A model generated the notes under the pieces. The model had not been told where the DNA came from. It was given only the letters and a program-made list of their open reading frames with translations, and made no database searches. This document shows, piece after piece, positions 5,248 to 9,724 of a stretch of 9,724 bases of DNA. The position numbers and the translations under genes were made by a program. The stretch is from Kiritimatiellia bacterium (GTDB lineage: Bacteria; Verrucomicrobiota; Kiritimatiellia; RFP12; UBA1067). Where the stretch lies: assembly GCA_900771305.1 (NCBI GenBank), contig CAAGNL010000518.1:1-9724 (forward strand). The letters are read 5' to 3'. The first letter of the stretch is position 1, and the number at the start of each line of letters is the position of its first letter.

Positions 5248-7137
5248 AAAAAGTCTTTCGGACTACTGGTGCTGTTTGCGCTCGTGGGTGGACTCTGCCG
5301 TGATTCAATGGGGGCCGTGGAGGTGCCGGCGCCTGCGAGTTCATACGCTTCGCCCGAGTTTCTGGCTCCGTCCGGCGACGGTGGCAGCGTCTTTGCAACC
5401 TGCGCGACGGGCTGCAAGGTCGTGAACCTGGATCTGGCCGGCACGGCGATGCGCCAGTGGAAGATCGAGAGCAGGTCCGTGAAGGGCGTGCCCGTGAACC
5501 CCACCGGCATTGCCTCCTCGGGTGGTTTTGTCTACGTCACGTGTGGCGTCCAGGCCGGCGAACTCCAGAAGTTCAAGGAGGATGGCACTTTCATCGCGTC
5601 CGCGGCCGTCGGCCACTCGCCCTGTGCGCCCGTCATCGCCCCCGATGGCAAGACGGCCTACGTGATGAACCGCTACCAGAACAAGGTGAGCGTAATCGAA
5701 CTTGCGTCAATGAAGGTGACGAAGACGATTCCCGTGCTGCGTGAACCGTTCGCCGCTGGTCTTGGAGCCAACGGCAACCTGCTCTTCGTGGCCAACATGC
5801 TGCCGTACTGTGCGGCGACCAACGACGTCGTGGCGGCGAGCGTGAGCGTGGTCGACACGAAGTCCTTCGCGGTGAAGCACGTCCTGCTGCCGAATGGTTC
5901 GACTGGGGTGCGTGGCCTCGGCGTGTCGCCGGACGGCAAGTTCGTCTACGTGACGCATTCGATGGGACGCTACCAGCTGCCGACGACGCAGCTCGAGCGT
6001 GGCTGGATGAACACGGCGGCGCTCTCCGTCTTCGACGGCGTGACCGGCGCCTATGTGAACACGGTGCTGCTTGACGACGTCGACCGCGGCGGCGCGAATC
6101 CCTGGGGCGTCGCGGTGACGGCGGACGGCAAGACGCTCGTCGTGGCGCACGCCGGCACGTGCGAGCTTTCGATTATTGACCGCGCCGCGCTGCACGACCG
6201 CCTCGAGAAGGCGGCGAAGGGGCAGAGCGCGAGCGGCATTGTGAAGAGCGCCGAGGATGTTCCGAACGACCTCGCGTTCCTCGTCTCGATCCGCCGCCGC
6301 GTGCTGGCGGGCGGCGACGGCCCCCGCGGCGTCTTGACGCTCGGCCGTACGGCCGTGACGGCGCTCTACTTTGCGGACGCGGTCTCCACGCTTGCGCTGG
6401 ACGATGCGTCCGCGGTCGCGAAGCTCCAGCAGGTCGGCCCCAAGGCCGACTTGACGAAGGACCGGGTCCGGCGCGGCGAGATGCTCTTCAATGACGGCTC
6501 CATGTGCTTCCAGCAGTGGCAGAGCTGCGCGAGCTGCCATCCCGACGGCCGCGTGGACGGGCTCAACTGGGACCTTCTGAACGACGGCATGGGCAACCCC
6601 AAGCAGACGAAGAGCGAGCTCTACGTGCAGTGGACGCCGCCCACGATGATCACGGGCATCCGCAAGGACATGCATGCGTGCAACAAGGCCGGGCTCGTCC
6701 ACATCCAGTTCGTGACGCGTCCCGAGGAGGACGTCTTCTGCTTCGACGCCTACTGCAAGGCGATGAAGCCCGTGCCGAGTCCCTACCTCGTCGACGGACA
6801 GCTCTCCGCACGCGCCAAACGCGGCGAGAAGATCTTCCAGAAGGCGAAGTGCGGCGACTGCCACACGACGGGTTCGAAGGGCCCGAACGGAGAGCAGCTC
6901 TGGACCGACCTGAAGTCGTATGACGTGGGCACCGGCACGGCCACCGAGACCGGCAAGAGGTTCGATACACCCACGCTCGCCGAGTGCTGGCGTTCCGCCC
7001 CGTACCTCTACGACGGCCGCGCACTGACGATGGAGGAGGTCCTCACGACGACCAATCCGGAAGACAAGCACGGCGCGACCTCCAAGCTCACCCCCGAGGA
7101 GATCAAGGACCTCGCGGAATACGTCCTCTCGCTCTAA
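5248..7137 (+). CDS. Secreted YncE-like beta-propeller / di-heme cytochrome c fusion (exon 2; spliced start at 3346-3348)
   Basis: After splicing (ATG 3346-3348 joined to 5248) the product has about 630 residues. It begins MKKSFGLLVLFALVGGL, a Sec signal peptide with cleavage probably near MGA/VEV. The first 360 or so residues are a YVTN/YncE-type propeller, seen in repeats such as APDGKTAYVMN, SPDGKFVYVTH and TADGKTLVVAH. The C-terminal part has two covalent haem sites, CASCH (6526-6540, residues 428-432) and CGDCH (6850-6864, residues 536-540). Surrounding motifs HPDGRVDGLNWD, GNPKQTKS and RFDTPTLAECWRSAPYLYDGRA are typical of the MauG/di-heme cytochrome c peroxidase superfamily. It probably performs periplasmic or surface electron transfer or peroxidase-like chemistry; the substrate is unknown. 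Unspliced, the same frame can start at 5143 inside the intron. The next gene starts at or just after its stop. Confidence 0.85.
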   Translation, partial: KKSFGLLVLFALVGGLCRDSMGAVEVPAPASSYASPEFLAPSGDGGSVFATCATGCKVVNLDLAGTAMRQWKIESRSVKGVPVNPTGIASSGGFVYVTCGVQAGELQKFKEDGTFIASAAVGHSPCAPVIAPDGKTAYVMNRYQNKVSVIELASMKVTKTIPVLREPFAAGLGANGNLLFVANMLPYCAATNDVVAASVSVVDTKSFAVKHVLLPNGSTGVRGLGVSPDGKFVYVTHSMGRYQLPTTQLERGWMNTAALSVFDGVTGAYVNTVLLDDVDRGGANPWGVAVTADGKTLVVAHAGTCELSIIDRAALHDRLEKAAKGQSASGIVKSAEDVPNDLAFLVSIRRRVLAGGDGPRGVLTLGRTAVTALYFADAVSTLALDDASAVAKLQQVGPKADLTKDRVRRGEMLFNDGSMCFQQWQSCASCHPDGRVDGLNWDLLNDGMGNPKQTKSELYVQWTPPTMITGIRKDMHACNKAGLVHIQFVTRPEEDVFCFDAYCKAMKPVPSPYLVDGQLSARAKRGEKIFQKAKCGDCHTTGSKGPNGEQLWTDLKSYDVGTGTATETGKRFDTPTLAECWRSAPYLYDGRALTMEEVLTTTNPEDKHGATSKLTPEEIKDLAEYVLSL

Positions 7138-8034
7138 TTGGATCGCCGACCAGTGGCATTTGACATCTCGAAGAAGAAGGCGTTCGTCTGCGATCTGGAC
7201 GGAACGCTGTTCATGGGACCCAATCCGATCGTCCCTGCGGTGAAGTTCGTCATCGATTCCACGAAGAGCGGGCGCTTCTCGTTCTTCTATCTCACCAACA
7301 ACACTTCGAAGACTCCCGCCGAGTACATGAAGAAGATCTCCGGCGCAGAGATTCCGGTGGCGCCGGAGCAGATCCTCACGCCGCTCATCACCCTCGAGGC
7401 GTACATCCGCGAGAAGGGCTACAAGAGCGTCTATCTCGTGGCGAGCGAGGCGGTGACGGCGCATATGAAGGAGCGCCTGGCGGACGCCGGCGTCGAGATC
7501 GGCTACGATCCCGAGAAGAACGAGCTGATGGCGCTGACCTACGACAGGGAGCTCACCTACGAGAAGCTCCGCGGCCTCACGGCGCAGTGGAATATGCGCA
7601 ACGGCGGCAATGCCGCGGTCGGGCTCAAGGATCTTTCGAATCTTGGCCCCGTCGACTTCGTCGCGACCCATCCCGACAACTGCTGCCCTTCCGAGGAGGG
7701 GCCGATTCCCGATGTGGGCGGCATGCTGAAGTTTCTCGAGATCACGAACGGCATGAAGCCGAGCCATGTCTTCGGGAAGCCCTCGCCGTCCCTGCTCGCG
7801 CCCGTGCTTGCGAAGTTCAGTCCCGAGGAGATTGCCTGCGTGGGCGATCGTCTGTATACGGACAAGGCGATTGCGGACAACGCGGGCGTTGATTTCGTGT
7901 GCGTGCTCTCGGGCGAGACGACGCCGGCCGACCTTGAGAAGTACACGGGCACGCCCCCCTCGATCGTGGTCGATACGTTCAACCAGATTGATCGCAGATA
8001 CGGTCCGCCATCAAGGCCTGGCAATGGTCTCTGA
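7138..8034 (+). CDS. HAD-IIA family phosphatase (NagD / phosphoglycolate phosphatase-like)
   Basis: This cytoplasmic haloacid-dehalogenase hydrolase has about 298 residues. All four HAD motifs are visible: DLDGT (nucleophile and acid/base Asp, about residues 19-23), TNN after FFYL (motif II), GKPSP (motif III Lys) and GDRLYTD (motif IV, metal-binding Asp). The C2-type cap between motifs II and III, together with the order LTNN-cap-GKPSP, places it in subfamily IIA with NagD, AraL and phosphoglycolate or 4-nitrophenyl phosphatases. The substrate cannot be read from sequence. The start is uncertain: TTG 7138 directly abuts the TAA of the cytochrome gene, and GTG 7153 gives VAFDISKKKAFVCDLDGT, a normal distance to motif I. 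Neither has a strong ribosome binding site. The abutting position suggests translational coupling. Confidence 0.88.
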   Translation: MDRRPVAFDISKKKAFVCDLDGTLFMGPNPIVPAVKFVIDSTKSGRFSFFYLTNNTSKTPAEYMKKISGAEIPVAPEQILTPLITLEAYIREKGYKSVYLVASEAVTAHMKERLADAGVEIGYDPEKNELMALTYDRELTYEKLRGLTAQWNMRNGGNAAVGLKDLSNLGPVDFVATHPDNCCPSEEGPIPDVGGMLKFLEITNGMKPSHVFGKPSPSLLAPVLAKFSPEEIACVGDRLYTDKAIADNAGVDFVCVLSGETTPADLEKYTGTPPSIVVDTFNQIDRRYGPPSRPGNGL

Positions 8035-8112
8035 CGAGATCATGCGTGCGTTTCCGCAGGAAATTTGAGATAATGTGCGTATTCATTCTCCCGACAGAAG
8101 GATAAAGTGTCC

Positions 8113-8829
8113 ATGCCGATTACTCCCACAATGAAAGACCACCGTTCGCTCTTCCGCCAGTTGCTGGCGGGCATGTACGATGCGGTGCTGATCACAGACC
8201 CCAGTGGACACCTACTTGAGCTCAATCCGCGGGCGAAGGAATTCTTTCTCTACGAGACGGACGAGGTCATGGATAGTCCGGTTGGGCGCTTCATCCCAGG
8301 CGTGACGCCCGAGATTGTCGAGCGCATCCGGTCTGGACTCGCCCAGGCCCGCCACATGATGCTGGACGCGAACTGCCTTCGCAAGGATGGATCCTCGTTT
8401 CCGGCCGAGGTCACCGTGAGCCTGGTCGACCTGCTCGATCCCGGCGATCTTGTCTTCACGATCCGCAACATCGAGCGTCGCCGTCGTCAGCTCGCCGTGT
8501 TCCGCACCAAGCAGAACGCCTTCGACGTCTCGCAGGCGGCGCTGTTTGCCTGTGCGCCGGACGGACGCTTCCGTTCGGTCAATCCGGCGTTCCTCGAGAT
8601 GTTCGGGCATGAAGACGAGGGTGAGGTCCTGAAGATGTTCTTCTCCGACCTGCTGGACGATGAGCCGATGTCCGAACAGTTCGCCCGTGCGCTCGCGGGC
8701 GAGAGGACGTCCATCCGCATCACCGCGCAGGAGGACGAGACGGATTCCGAGGACGTTGAAATCCAGCTGGCCCCGGATTGCCAGGGTAAGAAGATCGTGG
8801 GTGTCGTGGGATCCATCATTCGAGTCTAA
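8113..8829 (+). CDS. Tandem PAS-domain sensor protein without output domain
   Basis: This 238-residue soluble protein consists of two PAS modules and little else. ATG 8113 is preferred because AGAAGGA (8097-8103) is 9 bases before it; GTG 8107 would be too close. PAS 1 (about residues 12-118) shows GMYDAVLITDPSGHLLELN, then an LRKDGSSFPAEVTVS segment and FTIRNIERRRR, a classical PAS/PAC ending. PAS 2 (about 128-238) shows AALFACAPDGRFRSVNPAFLEMFG and ends GVVGSIIRV. No kinase, GGDEF, HTH or other output domain follows before the stop, and no membrane segment is present. It may signal through a partner protein. The ligand is unknown. The 79-bp gap before it holds a GATAAT (8069-8074) that could be a -10 box, but no convincing -35 box. 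Confidence 0.85.
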   Translation: MPITPTMKDHRSLFRQLLAGMYDAVLITDPSGHLLELNPRAKEFFLYETDEVMDSPVGRFIPGVTPEIVERIRSGLAQARHMMLDANCLRKDGSSFPAEVTVSLVDLLDPGDLVFTIRNIERRRRQLAVFRTKQNAFDVSQAALFACAPDGRFRSVNPAFLEMFGHEDEGEVLKMFFSDLLDDEPMSEQFARALAGERTSIRITAQEDETDSEDVEIQLAPDCQGKKIVGVVGSIIRV

Positions 8830-8838
8830 GACCAAGCT

Positions 8839-9724
8839 ATGAGAGCCGCACCGAAATTCGCCACCAACGTCGATGTCCTCGTCGTCAATCGTCCTGACGC
8901 GGGCAAACCGCTCCAGGACTTCCTTGCCACCCGTCTCGGGCTTTCCCGACGCGCCGCAAAGGCCGTCATTGACGGACGCAGCGTCTGGGTGAACCGCCGC
9001 TGTGTCTGGATTGCGCACCATGCGCTCAAGACGGGCGACGCCGTCGAGATTCCCAAGGCCGTCGTCGCCGCGGCACGCCGCCAGGCCGGCAGCGCGAAGA
9101 CCGCCATAGCCCCCGAGGTGCGCAAGCACGTGCGTGTGCTCGTCGAGACGCCCGACTACATTGTTGCGGACAAGCCCGCGGGCATTCTCGCGAACGAGGA
9201 CCCCAAGTCCGTCGAGGCCATTCTGCGTGTCCAGGTCAAGCAGCCGAACCTCCAGGCCGTGCATCGTCTTGACCGTGACACGACGGGGTGCCTGCTCTTC
9301 GCAAAGACCTATGCCGCATATGTCGCCGCAGTTGAGATCTTCAAGACGCGGCGTGTCTCGAAGACCTACGCCGCGATTGTCGCCGGCAGCTTCCCGTACG
9401 CGCACCAGAAGATCGACACACCGCTTGACGACCAGCCGGCGGTCTCGATCGTCACACGCGAGGCCGCCAGCCCCGACGCCTCCTTCCTGCGCGTCCGCAT
9501 CGAGACGGGGCGCACGAATCAGATCCGCCGTCATCTTGCGGGCATCCGTTACCCCATTGTCGGTGACCGGACCTTTGGTTTGAAGTCTGCCCGCGACCCC
9601 CGTCTGATGACCGTGCCGCGCCAGATGCTGCACGCGACGGCGCTGGCGTTGCCGGATCCCATGCGGAAGGGCGAGGAGATCAAGGCCCACTCACCGCTGC
9701 CGGCCGATTTCCGCTCGGCGCTGA
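8839..9724 (+). CDS. RluA-family 23S rRNA / tRNA pseudouridine synthase (open at right edge)
   Basis: An open frame begins at ATG 8839, 9 bp after the PAS gene, and runs through the last base without a stop; 295 codons are visible. An N-terminal S4 RNA-binding domain (about residues 22-75, LQDFLATRLGLSRRAAKAVI, then VWVNRR) leads into the synthase core. The core has YIVADKPAGILAN, then HRLDRDTTG with catalytic Asp145 (codon 9271-9273), SKTYAAIVAG, ETGRTNQIRRHL and YPIVGDRTFG. These are the signature motifs of the RluA/RluC/RluD group, which isomerise specific uridines in rRNA or tRNA. Which uridine is modified cannot be told. Family members usually have 300-330 residues, so little is missing. 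The ribosome binding site is weak, and coupling to the PAS gene is plausible. Confidence 0.9.
   Translation, partial: MRAAPKFATNVDVLVVNRPDAGKPLQDFLATRLGLSRRAAKAVIDGRSVWVNRRCVWIAHHALKTGDAVEIPKAVVAAARRQAGSAKTAIAPEVRKHVRVLVETPDYIVADKPAGILANEDPKSVEAILRVQVKQPNLQAVHRLDRDTTGCLLFAKTYAAYVAAVEIFKTRRVSKTYAAIVAGSFPYAHQKIDTPLDDQPAVSIVTREAASPDASFLRVRIETGRTNQIRRHLAGIRYPIVGDRTFGLKSARDPRLMTVPRQMLHATALALPDPMRKGEEIKAHSPLPADFRSAL

Noticed and set aside
4831..7137. A 768-codon plus-strand frame as one protein starting inside the maturase gene
   Set aside because: The first 300 bases overlap the maturase in another frame and look like low-complexity shadow sequence. Real starts are the spliced ATG at 3346 or the ATG at 5143.
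5707..7767. A 686-codon minus-strand frame
   Set aside because: It is antisense to the cytochrome and HAD genes, which have clear motifs. Its Arg/Leu/Val/His-rich composition is typical of the mirror of GC-rich codons.
8212..9690. A 492-codon minus-strand frame
   Set aside because: It is antisense to the PAS and RluA genes, has no recognisable motif and a shadow-like composition.
1..9724. tRNA, rRNA or CRISPR array
   Set aside because: No cloverleaf-like segment, rRNA-like stretch or regularly spaced repeat was seen on reading both strands; a tRNAscan and Rfam search would be decisive.

Overview
The window looks like a chromosomal segment of a Gram-negative bacterium of the Planctomycetes-Verrucomicrobia-Chlamydiae group, most likely Kiritimatiellota. 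Three things suggest this: a secreted protein with a C-terminal VPEP sorting signal, a repeat protein of the SSNIVGYNT type that I associate with that phylum, and a YncE-like propeller fused to a di-heme cytochrome c. The assignment rests on protein style only. The left 0.9 kb is clearly AT-richer than the GC-rich right two thirds and looks acquired.

Layout. 1-940: a type IV toxin-antitoxin (AbiE) module on the minus strand. The toxin runs off the left edge, the antitoxin overlaps it, and two operator-like repeats 53 bp apart lie upstream. 890-1690: a plus-strand secreted repeat protein whose signal-peptide region is interrupted by the AbiE control region, so it is probably 5'-truncated. 1765-2319: a small PEP-CTERM protein, followed by a hairpin terminator. 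2401-3309: an unrecognised single-pass membrane protein. 3346-7137: a secreted propeller/di-heme cytochrome gene split by a complete group II intron (3349-5247). 7138-8034: a HAD-IIA phosphatase. 8113-8829: a protein of two PAS domains. 8839-right edge: an RluA-type pseudouridine synthase.

The most interesting part is the intron. Its 5' boundary (GTGCG at 3349) lies directly after an ATG preceded by a good Shine-Dalgarno sequence. Its 3' boundary (AC at 5247) lies directly before codons for KKSF and a hydrophobic signal-peptide core. Exact splicing joins ATG to AAA AAG in frame and recreates a textbook secretion signal, so the intron sits between codon 1 and codon 2 of its host gene. The host Shine-Dalgarno also appears to be part of the intron's exon-recognition site (IBS2). 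At its other end the intron carries a second strong Shine-Dalgarno and ATG, overlapping the maturase stop codon. This start reads open, in frame, through ribozyme domains V and VI into exon 2. The host gene could therefore be translated from spliced RNA (clean signal peptide) or from unspliced RNA (35-residue extension), which would make the intron a possible expression switch.

From 2401 rightwards all genes face the same way with short gaps and may be co-transcribed, with read-through of the 2352-2379 hairpin or an unseen promoter. The membrane protein and the cytochrome are only about 30 bp apart and may act together at the cell envelope. The HAD, PAS and RluA genes look like unrelated passengers of the same strand.
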